From: Acetobacteraceae bacterium UBA6159
Lineage (GTDB): Bacteria; Pseudomonadota; Alphaproteobacteria; Acetobacterales; Acetobacteraceae
Length of the DNA: 64,000 nucleotides
NCBI GenBank assembly: GCA_002422345.1
Contig: DIUL01000206.1
Location: forward strand, 1-64,000
Reading direction: 5' to 3'
Every line of letters starts with the position of its first letter. Position 1 is the first letter of the stretch. This document shows positions 1 through 9,667 of the stretch, piece after piece. The translations under genes were made by a program, and so were the position numbers. Below the pieces are notes generated by a model. That model did no database searches. It worked only from the letters and a program-made list of their open reading frames with translations, and had not been told where the DNA came from.

Positions 1-212
1 TCGCACTTGGGAGTTGAATCCACCAGGATATCCTGGCCCTGGCCGTTGCGCCCGACAGCATCGCCATCGTCGACACCGCGGCCCACCTGCAGGCCAACAT
101 TACAGACAGTGGTTCCACGATCCGCGCCAACCTGGCGCTCATCAGCGGGATCACCGTCAGCCCGGCCGGCACCATCACCCTGACGGCGACCCAGGCCCTT
201 ACCGCCGGTTTC

Positions 213-3200
213 AACGACGGCAGCGGTTCGGCCCTTGGCAAGATGACAGGCGTGACGCTGGCCGTCACCAATGCCACGGTCGATCAGATCGAGGACCTGA
301 TGGCGCTGGGCGTGGCCCCGACGAGCATCGTGGTCGTCGATACGGCTGCCCATGTCCAGGCGGACCTGACCGCCGGCAACGCCTCTCTCATTCTGGCCAA
401 CCTGGCCGAAATCGAGGAGATCACGGTCTCGCCATCCGGCACGGTCACCCTGACCGCGGCCGAAGCGCTGGCGAGCGGAGTCGATGACGCGTTGGCCCTG
501 ACCACGGGCGTGACCTTGGTCGTGACCGGCGCGACCGTCGCCGAACTGGATGCGTTGATGGCCCTGGTGCCGGCGCCGTCCGATATCTCGGTTACCGACA
601 CGGCGGCGCATATCATCGCCGACATCGCGGCCGGCAACGCGTCCGACCTGGTGGCAAACCGCGGGCCGCTGTCGGCACTGACGGTCAGCGACTCCGATCC
701 GGTCACCCTGACGCAGGCCCAGGTCCTGGCGACCAACGTCAATGACGGGGCCGGTTCGGCGCTGTCGCATCTGACCAACGGCACGATCGTCGTGACCGGC
801 GTGGACGTGGCGCATATCGACGTCATCGCCGCCCTGCCCGTCGCGGCCGACAGCTTCAGCGTGTCCGACACCGCCGCGAACCTCGCCACCGATCTGGCGC
901 TGGGCGCGTCGTCCGACCTCCTCGACAACCTGGCCGACATCACGGCCATCACGAACAGCGATGCCGGGGCGATCAGCCTGACGGCGGCGCAGGTGCTCTT
1001 CGCCGGTGTCAACGATGGGGCCGCTTCGGCGCTGTCCAAGGTGACGGGAGGCTCGCTGGTCGTCACCGCCGTCGCGGTCGCCGATATCGACACGATCGCG
1101 GCCCTGCCGGTGGCGCCAGCCTCGATCGCCGTCACCGCGACCGCGGCCATGATCCAGGCCGACCTGGCCGTCGCCGGCACGTCGAACATCCTGGAGCATC
1201 TGGCGCTGATCTCGGGCGTCACCAACAACGATGCCGGGGCGATCACGCTGACCGCCGCTCAGGTGGTGGCGGCCGGGGTGAACGATGGGGCGGGGTCTGC
1301 TTTGTCCAAGGTGACGGGAGGCTCGCTGGTCGTCACCGGCGTGGCCGTCGCCGATATCCCGGCCATGCTCGCGCTGGGTGTGCCGCCGGCCTCGATCACC
1401 GTCAGCGACACGGCGGCGCATATCGAGGCCGACTTCCAGGCCGGCGCGGGATCGCTGATCCTGGGCAACCTGGGGGACATCACGCAGGTCACCGTCAGCG
1501 ACAACGGCTCGATTGCGATGACGCTGGCCGAGTGGCAGTTCGCGGACATCAATGACGGCGCCGGATCGGCGGCCTCGCTGGTCAGCGGCGGCACGCTGGT
1601 CGTGCTGGACGTGACCGTGGCCGATGTCGCGAGCGCCGCGGCGCTGCCGGTGACCCCGGATGAGATCGCGGTGGAGGACACCGCGGCCCATATCCAGGCC
1701 GACCTGGCACTGGGTGGTTCGTCCAGCCTGCTGGTCAACCGGCCGCTGCTGAGCGGGGTCCTGAACACCGATGCCGGGGTGATCACCCTGACCTCGGCGC
1801 AGGTCACCACCGCGCATGTGAATGACGGGGCTGGCTCGGTCATGTCCCTGGTCTCCGGCGGCTCGCTGGTCGTAACCGGCGTGGCCGTGGCGGATATTGA
1901 GACGATCCTGGCCCTGCCGGTGGACCCGGCGTCGATCACGGTCAGTGATACGGCTGCGGCGATTTCGGTGGACCTCGGATTGGGTGGATCCTCCAACCTG
2001 CTGTCGAATAGTGGCGACATCACCGCGATCACGAACAGCACGTCGGCCACGATCCTCCTGACCTTGACGCAGGTGCTGGTGGCCGGGGTGAATGATGGCG
2101 CGGGGTCCGTGCTGTCCAAGGTGACCGGGGGCGACCTGGTCGTCACCGGGGTTGCCATCGCGGACATCGACACGATCCTGGCCCTGCCGGTGGCCCCGGC
2201 CTCGATCACGGTCAGTGACACCGCGGCCAGCATCGCCACCGACCTGGCCCTGGGTGGCTCGTCTGAGTTGCTGGCGAACAATGCCGACATCACCGATATC
2301 ACCAACAGCAATGCCGGCGCGATCACGCTGACATCCGCCCAGGTGCTGGAGACTGGGGTGAATGACGGCGCCGGGTCGGTTCTGTCAAAGATGACAGGCG
2401 GTTCCCTGATCGTCACCGGTGTCGCGGTAGCGGATATCGAGACGATCCTGGGTCTGGGCGTTGCCCCGGCCTCGATCACGGTCAGCGACACCGCGGCGCA
2501 TATCCAGGCCGACCTGGTCCTGGGTGCGTCCTCGGATATCCTCGGCAACCTCGGCGATATCACCAACCTGATCGTGAGCGACGCGGGGATTGTCTCTCTG
2601 ACGCTGACGCAGATGCAGGCGACGGGTGTCAACGATGGCGCTGGATCGGCGGCGGCGTTGCTGAGCGGAGGCACCCTGCGCGTGACGGGCATCACCGTGG
2701 CGCAGATCGACACCGTCCTGGCGTTCCCGGACGTGCCGGACAGCGCGACGGTCAGCGACACGGCGGCCAACATCGCCTCCGACATCGCGGCGGGCGGGTC
2801 GTCCGACCTGCTGGCCAACAACGCGATGATCTTTGCCATTACCAACAGCAACGCAGGGGCGATCACCCTGACTTCGGCGCAGGTTCAGGCCACCGGCGTG
2901 AATGACGGCGCGGGCTCCGTGCTGTCCAAGGTGACGGGCGGGTCGCTGGTCGTCACCGGGGTGGCGGTGGCTGATATCGACACGATCCTGGCTTTGCCGG
3001 TGGCGCCGGCGTCCATCTCGGTCAGTGACACCGCGGCGCAGATCGCCACGGACCTAGCCTTGGGTGGATCATCCGAGTTGCTGGCGAACAATTCCGACAT
3101 CACGGCGATCACCAACAGCAATGCCGGAGCCGTTACGCTGACATCGGCGCAGGTCCTGGCGGCGGGCGTGAATGATGGCGCGGGGTCGGTGCTGTCCAAG

Positions 3201-5871
3201 GTGACCGGCGGTTCCCTGATCGTCACCGGCGTCGCCGTGGCGGATATCGAGACGATCCTGGCCCTGGGCGTGGCCCCCGCGTCGATCACGATCAGCGACA
3301 CCGCGGCGCATATCCAGGCCGACCTGGCCTTGGGCGGGGCGTCGGACATTCTCGGCAACCTCGGTGACATCACCAGCATCGTTGTGAGCGACGCGGGTGT
3401 TGTCTCCCTGTCGCTGGCGCAGATGCAGGCGACGGGCGTCAACGATGGCGCCGGTTCGGCGGCGGCTCTTCTGACCGGAGGGACCCTGCGCGTCACCGGC
3501 ATCACGGTGGCGCAGATCGACACCGTCCTGGCGTTCCCGGACGTGCCGGACAGCGCGACCGTCAGCGATACGGCGGCCAATATCGCCTCCGACATCGCGG
3601 CGGGTGGGTCGTCCGACCTGCTGGCCAACAACGCGATGATCTTCGCCATTACCAACAGCAACGCTGGGGCGATCACCCTGACCTCGGCCCAGGTTCAGGC
3701 CGCGGGCGTGAATGACGGCGCGGGGTCGGTGCTGTCCAAGGTCACCGGAGGCTCCCTGGTCGTCACCGGCGTGTCGGTGGCCGACATCGAGACGGTCCTG
3801 GGCCTGGGGGTTGCCCCGGCGTCGATTACCGTCAGCGACACGGCGGCGAACATCGCGACCGACCTGGCGCTGGGCGCTTCGTCCGACCTGCTGGCGAACC
3901 TCGGCGACATCACCGCGATCACCAACAGCAATGCCGGGGCGATCAGCCTGACCTCGGCCCAGGTGCTGGCGGCGGGCGTGAATGACGGCGCCGGGTCGGC
4001 GATGTCCAAGGTGACCGGAGGCTCGTTGATCGTCACCGGCGTCGCGGTGGCGGATATCGACACGATCCTGGCGCTCGATGTCTCCCCGGCGTCGATCACG
4101 ATCAGCGACACCGCGGCGCATATCCAGGCCGACCTGGCCCTGGGTGGTGCCTCCGAGATCCTGGCCGCCCTCGGCACCATCACCAACATCGTGGCCAGCG
4201 ATGCCGGCGTGGTCTCCCTGACGCTGACGCAGATGCAGGCGGCGGGAGTCAATGACGGCGCCGGATCGGCGGCGGCGTTGCTGAGCGGCGGGACCCTGCG
4301 TGTCACCGGCATCACGGTGGCGCAGATCGACACCGTCCTGGCGTTCCCGGACGTACCGGACAGCGCGACGGTCAGCGACACGGCGGCCAATATCGCCTCC
4401 GATATCGCGGCGGGTGGGTCGTCGGACCTGCTGGCCAACAACGCGATGTTGTTCGCCATCACCAACAGCAATGGTGGAGCCATCACCCTGACCTCCGTCC
4501 AGGTTCAGGCGGCGGGAGTGAATGACGGTGCCGGATCGGTGTTGTCCAAGGTCACCGGAGGCTCCCTGGTCGTCACCGGTGTGGCGGTTGCCGATATCGA
4601 AACGGTCCTCGGCCTGGGGGTTGCCCCGGCATCCATTACCGTCAGTGACACCGCGGCGAACATCGCGACCGACCTGGCGCTGGGGGCTTCGTCCGACCTG
4701 CTGGCGAACCTCGGCGACATCACCGCGATCACCAACAGCAATGCCGGCGCAATCACCCTCACCTCCGCACAGGTTCAGGTCGCGGGCGTAAATGATGGCG
4801 CCGGATCGGCGATGTCGAAGGTGACGGGAGGCTCCCTGATCGTCACCGGGGTCGCGGTCGCGGATATCGACACGATCCTGGCTCTCGATGTCTCTCCGGC
4901 CTCGGTCACGATCAGCGACACGGCGGCGAACATCCAGAGCGACCTGGCGCTGGGTGGGGCCTCCGACATTCTGGCCGCGCTTGGCACCATCACCAGCATC
5001 GTGGCCAGCGATGCCGGCGTTGTCTCCCTGACGCTGTCGCAGATGCAGGCGGCAGGGGTGAACGATGGCGCCGGTTCGGCGGCCGCGCTGCTGAGCGGTG
5101 GCACCCTGCGCGTGACCGGCATCACCGTGGCGCAGATCGACACCGTCCTGGCGTTCCCGGACGTGCCGGACAGCGCGACGGTCAGCGACACGGCGGCCAA
5201 TATCGCCTCCGACATCGCGGCGGGCGGCTCGTCCGACCTGCTGGCCAGCAACGCGATGATCTTCGCCAGCATCAACAGCAACGGCGGGGCCATCACCCTG
5301 ACATCCGCGCAGGTGCAGGCGGCGGGTGTGAATGACGGCGCGGGGTCGGTGCTGTCCAAGGTCACCGGAGGCTCCCTGGTCGTCACCGGCGTGGCGGTCG
5401 CCGATATCGAAACGATCCTGGGCCTGGGAGTTGCCCCGGCGTCCATCACCGTCAGCGATACGGCGGCGAATATCGGCACGGACCTGGCGCTCGGCGCTTC
5501 CTCCGACCTCCTGGCGAACAACGGCGACATCACGGCGATTGCCAACAGCAACGCAGGGGCAATCACCTTGACCTCGGCGCAGGTGCGGGCGGCGGGCGTG
5601 AATGACGGTGCCGGATCGGTGCTGTCGAAGGTGACGGGCGGTTCCCTGATCGTCACCGGCGTCGCCGTGGCGGACATCGACACCATTCTGGCCCTGGGCG
5701 TTGCCCCCGCCTCGATCACGATCAGCGACACCGCAGCCAACATCCAGGCCGACCTGGCGCTGGGTGGCTCCTCCGACATCCTGGGCAATCTTGGAGACAT
5801 CACCGCGATCACCGTCAGTCCGGCGGGCACGATCACCCTGACTGTCGCGCAGGTGACCGCCACCGACGTGA
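213..5871 (+). repeat. In-frame 270-bp (90-residue) tandem repeat array
   Basis: The asparagine codon of the recurring NDG motif (or its variant) falls at 213, 483, 741, 1011, 1281, 1551, 1821, 2091 and then every 270 bases to 5871. That gives 21 intervals, all exactly 270 bp except one of 258 bp (483 to 741, a four-codon deletion). The units are translated without frame loss inside the giant protein gene. A further partial unit lies at 18-212. After 5871 the period breaks down into diverged modules. Confidence 0.95.
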
Positions 5872-8800
5872 ACGACGGCAATGGTTCCGCGTTTGACCTG
5901 ATGACGGACGCCACGCTTGGCATCAGCAACGCGGAGATCACTGATCTCGTCACGCTGTTCGCCTTGGACATCACGCCGGTCGAGGTCACGATCCTCGACT
6001 CGACTGCCAACATCCTCGGTGACTTCGGAGGTGCCGGCGATCTGGGCGTGCACGCGGCATTTGTCACGTCGGTCAAGCCGACGGAAACCACGATGACCGT
6101 TGCCGATGCGACGACCATCTTCAACGGTCTGGTTGGCATCGGAAGCTTTGACGAGAGCGCGCTGACCATCACCGGCACCGCCGCGGCCCTGCTGACGGCC
6201 CACAATGACGTTCCTGCCATGCTGACCGCCGCGCTCGCGGTCACCATGTCGAACAACCCGACTGGGCTGACGGCAGCGCAGGCGACCACGCTGTCCGGTA
6301 TCCTGGAGGCCACGTTGGGCGGCGGCCAGACGATGGCCGTGGCCGATACGATCTCCAACCTGCTGAACGAGGCCAACGCCGCGGGCATCGACCTGGCGAC
6401 CACGGTGGAACTCAGCGGGGCAACGTCCACGACGGCGGCGCTCGCGACCGACCTGGTGGCGATCGAGGACTTCAACGTCGCGGCCCAGGCGATCACGATC
6501 GTCGATACCGTGGCGAACATCCTGGACAACGCCAACGCGGCGGGGATCGCGGCGGCAACCACGGTGAACCCATCGGCCAACATCACGGTGACGGCGGCGC
6601 AACTGACGGCGCTGGACGCGATCGCGGCGTTCGCCGGCGGCGCGCAGACGATCACCGTGCAGGATACGGCGGCCAACATCCTGGCCCTGTCGCAGGGCAA
6701 TCTCGGCCTCGCCGACACGGTCCGGGTCGCCGACTCCTCGGCCAATGTCAGCGCCAGCCTCAACAGCCTGAAGACCACCATCACGGACAACGCCCATACG
6801 CTCGTCATCGCGCTGTCCGACGGAGTGGCCGACACGCCGACCATCACCACCACGGCGGTGACCTACTCCTCCGTCGCGGCGGTGATCGATGCGATCACCA
6901 CCACCGGCGCGGTGCGGGTCATCGGCACGGCGGCCCAGATCGCGGCGATCGCGGCGACCCTCGCGGCCGACACGACCGTCAGCGAGGTCTACGTCACCGA
7001 TACGGCGGCGAACATCCTGTCCAACCTGACGACGCTGAACACGATCGGAGCCAAATTCTCCCAGGCCACGCTGACCGATAACGTCATCAACGCCAGTGAG
7101 ATCGCGGGCCTGCTCGAAATCCCCAACCTGGCGGCGTCAAGCCTGACCGTATCGGACAACGGCGCGCAGATCGCCGCGGCCATCGCGGCGGCGGACAGCG
7201 ACGGGCTGGCGTTCATCAACAGCCTGGACATCGAGCTGTCCGAGGACTCGGTCATCACCGCGGCCGATGCCCTCGCTCTGCAAGGCCTGACCAACCTGGA
7301 CAAGAACGGCTTTACGCTGAAGGTCTGGGACTCCGCGGCGAACCTGACCGATACCATCGACGGCTACCTGGCCGCCGTGAACGATCCCTCTATCGACGCG
7401 GTGCATCTCAAGACCACCGGCGGCACGGCCACCGTCTCTCCGGCGACCGCGGCGACGCTGCTATCCATCACCAACTTCAGCAAGGACAACCCGAACGCAA
7501 CAACCAACAACCTGATCGTCTCCGGCTCCGCCGCGAATATCGAGGCGAACTACGCGACCCTCGACGCCAATGACGCACTGATCAGCGGCGTGGTCGTGAA
7601 CGCGTCGGGCACGGTGACGGACGCGGTCTATACCCACTTGTTGAACCTGGGCGCGACCGCGGGCGGTGGTGTCAACCTGACGGTACGCGACACGGCAGCC
7701 ACCCTCGCGGCCAATGCCCCAGGCCATCTGGGGTCCAGCCCGAGCATCACGCCAGCCACCTGGGCCCTGTCGGCCAGTGCCAGCGTGACGGCCGCCAACG
7801 CCGCCATCCTGGGTGGGCTGACAGGCTTCAACGCCGGCAACTTCACGTTGACGCTGTCGGCGAGCGCCACGGGCATGAGCGTGGCGAACGCCAACAAGAT
7901 CGGAGTGCTGAGCAACGCGTTCCAACTGAACGGCAACACCATCCAGGTGGCTGGAGACGTCGCCACCGTGTCCGGACTGAGCAACAACGCACGCCTGGTC
8001 GTAACGGCGGATATCACCGACACCTTCGCCAATGTCGCGACCCTGACGAACAACAGCAACCTGCTGGGCGGGACTATCACGATCACCGACAGCTCGACGG
8101 TGACCGTGAACCAGGCCAGCGCGTTCCTGGACCTGCTGAAGGTGGGGAACAACCCGGGCATCCTCGCCGCCAGTGTGTTCTTCGGAAACAACGTCGCCTC
8201 CGTCACCGACACGTTCACCAACATTCAGACTCTGACGGGGTCGGGCGGCTGGACGGCGAACGCCAGCGTGCAGGACGACTTCAACCTGGTGGTCGCCGAC
8301 AACGTCTCGACGCTCGTGAACGGGTCGAACACCGCGTCCCTGTCGTCGATGAACGCGACCACCTTCTCCTCCAACCAGTCGACCACGGCCGCCAACGCCA
8401 CGTCGCTGTTCAGCCTGAAGGATACGATCCACTTCGACCGGGGCGCCTATGCGCTGACGATCTCCGACACCCCGACCAACCTGCTGAACACCTCCTACGA
8501 CAACGGCAAGTCCCTCGCCGATACCTGGCAGCTCACGGGCAACGCCACGGTGGCGGCGCTGGATGCCGAGGCGCTGCTCGCCGAGGCGAAGTTCGTCCTC
8601 AACCATACGCTGACCGTCTCCGACACCTCGGACAGCCTGCTGGATGGTGTCCTGTCGCCGCTGATCAACAACAGCGCCTACAAGGCCAGCATCCACGTCG
8701 AACTCTCCGGCGCCGAAACCCTGAATGCCCGCACCGCCGCGCGTCTGGTGGCCCTGCCCGGGTTCACCGACACCGACGATCTGAGCATCCAGGACGGTGC

Positions 8801-9641
8801 GTCCTACCTGCTGAACCCGGCCAACCTCGCGGCCTTGAACCTCGCGAACACCGTCACGCTCGCGGGTGATGAGACCGCGTCGGCCCTGACCACATACCGC
8901 CTGTCCGTCCTGCCGAACTTCACGCTGGGCTCCAACACGGTCTACCTGGCATCCAACGACTACGCGAACGCGGCCACCCTGACGGCCATCGCCAACTTCG
9001 ATGATGGGTTCGACGACAACGGCAAGACGATCACGCTGACACAGAGCGCCCTGGCGCTGACGCCGACCCAGTATGCCGCGCTTGCCGATGAAACCATCGT
9101 GCTGAACGGTCATGCGGTGTCGGCGCTGGCAACGGGTGTCACTGTCAGCTCCACCGCCGGCACCGTGCATGTCACCGGCAACGGTGTCGATGGCGCCACG
9201 CTCAAGGTCTATGCGTCCGACGGGACGGTGCTGACGACGGTCAACGGCGCGGACGACGAATTCGACGTCACCGCGGATGTCAACGACATCATCAACGGTG
9301 TCGTTGTCACGACGATCGTCGGAGGTGTGGCGGCATCGGGTGAATCGGCCCCGATCATCGGGTTGGAACGCACCGTGCTGACGGATGAAGCCACCAACGC
9401 GAGTGCCACCTTCGCGGCTGACGGCGATATCCAGGTCGATACGGGTCAATACATCGATCTCTACACGACCACGACGGCGCCAGACGATCATGCCAATCCG
9501 ATCCTGGTCTACGATCCAAGCGGCCATACGCTTTCCATGCGTATCGACGATCACGGCTCCCTGACCCTGGTCACGCTTGGCACGGCGACCCATCCGCTGA
9601 CGCTTGATCCGTCGGAAATCTACATCCGGCACTTCACCTGA
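243..9641 (+). CDS. Giant tandem-repeat secreted protein (putative type I secretion substrate/adhesin), 5' end incomplete
   Basis: From the first in-frame ATG this encodes 3132 residues. Repeat-coding sequence continues in frame upstream to base 18, but a TGA at 15-17 interrupts the frame and no ATG, GTG or TTG lies between 18 and 243, so the true N-terminus is missing or the gene is broken. Roughly the first 1,880 residues are 90-residue repeats, each with a VTGVAVADI strand, a SDTAA(H/N)I motif and a VNDGAGS motif. The rest is more diverged, still carrying DTAANI-type motifs. There are few Cys and the composition is rich in Ala, Thr, Ser, Asp and Gly, which fits a secreted beta-structured protein. 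I saw no RTX nonapeptides. The C-terminal ~90 residues are non-repetitive and could hold the secretion signal. The ABC transporter and membrane-fusion genes follow directly. Function as a surface or biofilm adhesin is inferred. Confidence 0.8.
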   Translation: MTGVTLAVTNATVDQIEDLMALGVAPTSIVVVDTAAHVQADLTAGNASLILANLAEIEEITVSPSGTVTLTAAEALASGVDDALALTTGVTLVVTGATVAELDALMALVPAPSDISVTDTAAHIIADIAAGNASDLVANRGPLSALTVSDSDPVTLTQAQVLATNVNDGAGSALSHLTNGTIVVTGVDVAHIDVIAALPVAADSFSVSDTAANLATDLALGASSDLLDNLADITAITNSDAGAISLTAAQVLFAGVNDGAASALSKVTGGSLVVTAVAVADIDTIAALPVAPASIAVTATAAMIQADLAVAGTSNILEHLALISGVTNNDAGAITLTAAQVVAAGVNDGAGSALSKVTGGSLVVTGVAVADIPAMLALGVPPASITVSDTAAHIEADFQAGAGSLILGNLGDITQVTVSDNGSIAMTLAEWQFADINDGAGSAASLVSGGTLVVLDVTVADVASAAALPVTPDEIAVEDTAAHIQADLALGGSSSLLVNRPLLSGVLNTDAGVITLTSAQVTTAHVNDGAGSVMSLVSGGSLVVTGVAVADIETILALPVDPASITVSDTAAAISVDLGLGGSSNLLSNSGDITAITNSTSATILLTLTQVLVAGVNDGAGSVLSKVTGGDLVVTGVAIADIDTILALPVAPASITVSDTAASIATDLALGGSSELLANNADITDITNSNAGAITLTSAQVLETGVNDGAGSVLSKMTGGSLIVTGVAVADIETILGLGVAPASITVSDTAAHIQADLVLGASSDILGNLGDITNLIVSDAGIVSLTLTQMQATGVNDGAGSAAALLSGGTLRVTGITVAQIDTVLAFPDVPDSATVSDTAANIASDIAAGGSSDLLANNAMIFAITNSNAGAITLTSAQVQATGVNDGAGSVLSKVTGGSLVVTGVAVADIDTILALPVAPASISVSDTAAQIATDLALGGSSELLANNSDITAITNSNAGAVTLTSAQVLAAGVNDGAGSVLSKVTGGSLIVTGVAVADIETILALGVAPASITISDTAAHIQADLALGGASDILGNLGDITSIVVSDAGVVSLSLAQMQATGVNDGAGSAAALLTGGTLRVTGITVAQIDTVLAFPDVPDSATVSDTAANIASDIAAGGSSDLLANNAMIFAITNSNAGAITLTSAQVQAAGVNDGAGSVLSKVTGGSLVVTGVSVADIETVLGLGVAPASITVSDTAANIATDLALGASSDLLANLGDITAITNSNAGAISLTSAQVLAAGVNDGAGSAMSKVTGGSLIVTGVAVADIDTILALDVSPASITISDTAAHIQADLALGGASEILAALGTITNIVASDAGVVSLTLTQMQAAGVNDGAGSAAALLSGGTLRVTGITVAQIDTVLAFPDVPDSATVSDTAANIASDIAAGGSSDLLANNAMLFAITNSNGGAITLTSVQVQAAGVNDGAGSVLSKVTGGSLVVTGVAVADIETVLGLGVAPASITVSDTAANIATDLALGASSDLLANLGDITAITNSNAGAITLTSAQVQVAGVNDGAGSAMSKVTGGSLIVTGVAVADIDTILALDVSPASVTISDTAANIQSDLALGGASDILAALGTITSIVASDAGVVSLTLSQMQAAGVNDGAGSAAALLSGGTLRVTGITVAQIDTVLAFPDVPDSATVSDTAANIASDIAAGGSSDLLASNAMIFASINSNGGAITLTSAQVQAAGVNDGAGSVLSKVTGGSLVVTGVAVADIETILGLGVAPASITVSDTAANIGTDLALGASSDLLANNGDITAIANSNAGAITLTSAQVRAAGVNDGAGSVLSKVTGGSLIVTGVAVADIDTILALGVAPASITISDTAANIQADLALGGSSDILGNLGDITAITVSPAGTITLTVAQVTATDVNDGNGSAFDLMTDATLGISNAEITDLVTLFALDITPVEVTILDSTANILGDFGGAGDLGVHAAFVTSVKPTETTMTVADATTIFNGLVGIGSFDESALTITGTAAALLTAHNDVPAMLTAALAVTMSNNPTGLTAAQATTLSGILEATLGGGQTMAVADTISNLLNEANAAGIDLATTVELSGATSTTAALATDLVAIEDFNVAAQAITIVDTVANILDNANAAGIAAATTVNPSANITVTAAQLTALDAIAAFAGGAQTITVQDTAANILALSQGNLGLADTVRVADSSANVSASLNSLKTTITDNAHTLVIALSDGVADTPTITTTAVTYSSVAAVIDAITTTGAVRVIGTAAQIAAIAATLAADTTVSEVYVTDTAANILSNLTTLNTIGAKFSQATLTDNVINASEIAGLLEIPNLAASSLTVSDNGAQIAAAIAAADSDGLAFINSLDIELSEDSVITAADALALQGLTNLDKNGFTLKVWDSAANLTDTIDGYLAAVNDPSIDAVHLKTTGGTATVSPATAATLLSITNFSKDNPNATTNNLIVSGSAANIEANYATLDANDALISGVVVNASGTVTDAVYTHLLNLGATAGGGVNLTVRDTAATLAANAPGHLGSSPSITPATWALSASASVTAANAAILGGLTGFNAGNFTLTLSASATGMSVANANKIGVLSNAFQLNGNTIQVAGDVATVSGLSNNARLVVTADITDTFANVATLTNNSNLLGGTITITDSSTVTVNQASAFLDLLKVGNNPGILAASVFFGNNVASVTDTFTNIQTLTGSGGWTANASVQDDFNLVVADNVSTLVNGSNTASLSSMNATTFSSNQSTTAANATSLFSLKDTIHFDRGAYALTISDTPTNLLNTSYDNGKSLADTWQLTGNATVAALDAEALLAEAKFVLNHTLTVSDTSDSLLDGVLSPLINNSAYKASIHVELSGAETLNARTAARLVALPGFTDTDDLSIQDGASYLLNPANLAALNLANTVTLAGDETASALTTYRLSVLPNFTLGSNTVYLASNDYANAATLTAIANFDDGFDDNGKTITLTQSALALTPTQYAALADETIVLNGHAVSALATGVTVSSTAGTVHVTGNGVDGATLKVYASDGTVLTTVNGADDEFDVTADVNDIINGVVVTTIVGGVAASGESAPIIGLERTVLTDEATNASATFAADGDIQVDTGQYIDLYTTTTAPDDHANPILVYDPSGHTLSMRIDDHGSLTLVTLGTATHPLTLDPSEIYIRHFT
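2631..5871 (+). repeat. Higher-order 810-bp repeat: four tandem copies of a three-monomer block
   Basis: Within the 270-bp array the monomers alternate in a fixed A-B-C order. The A-type monomer is marked by the residues VLAFPDVPDSATVSD; its codons for AQID begin with the string cgcagatcga at 2701, 3511, 4321 and 5131, spaced exactly 810 bp. The four blocks are near-identical at the DNA level, while monomers within a block differ clearly, the pattern expected when three-unit blocks were amplified recently. Confidence 0.9.
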
Positions 9642-9667
9642 TACCGAAACTGAAACGGAATCGGTCC

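Noticed and set aside
213..5871. CRISPR-like or non-coding satellite array
   Set aside because: The period of 270 bp, the lack of unique spacers and the perfectly kept reading frame show protein-coding repeats.
3069..6797. Very long antisense reading frames opposite the giant repeat gene (also 4775-6853 and 7461-9686)
   Set aside because: They are frame shadows of a GC-rich repetitive gene. Their translations are Arg/Gly/Asp/His-rich low-complexity strings with no family features, and the plus-strand frame carries the structured 90-residue repeats.
9100..9641. RTX calcium-binding nonapeptides near the C-terminus
   Set aside because: I looked for the GGxGxDxUx pattern and found only scattered Gly/Asp pairs, no tandem nonapeptides.
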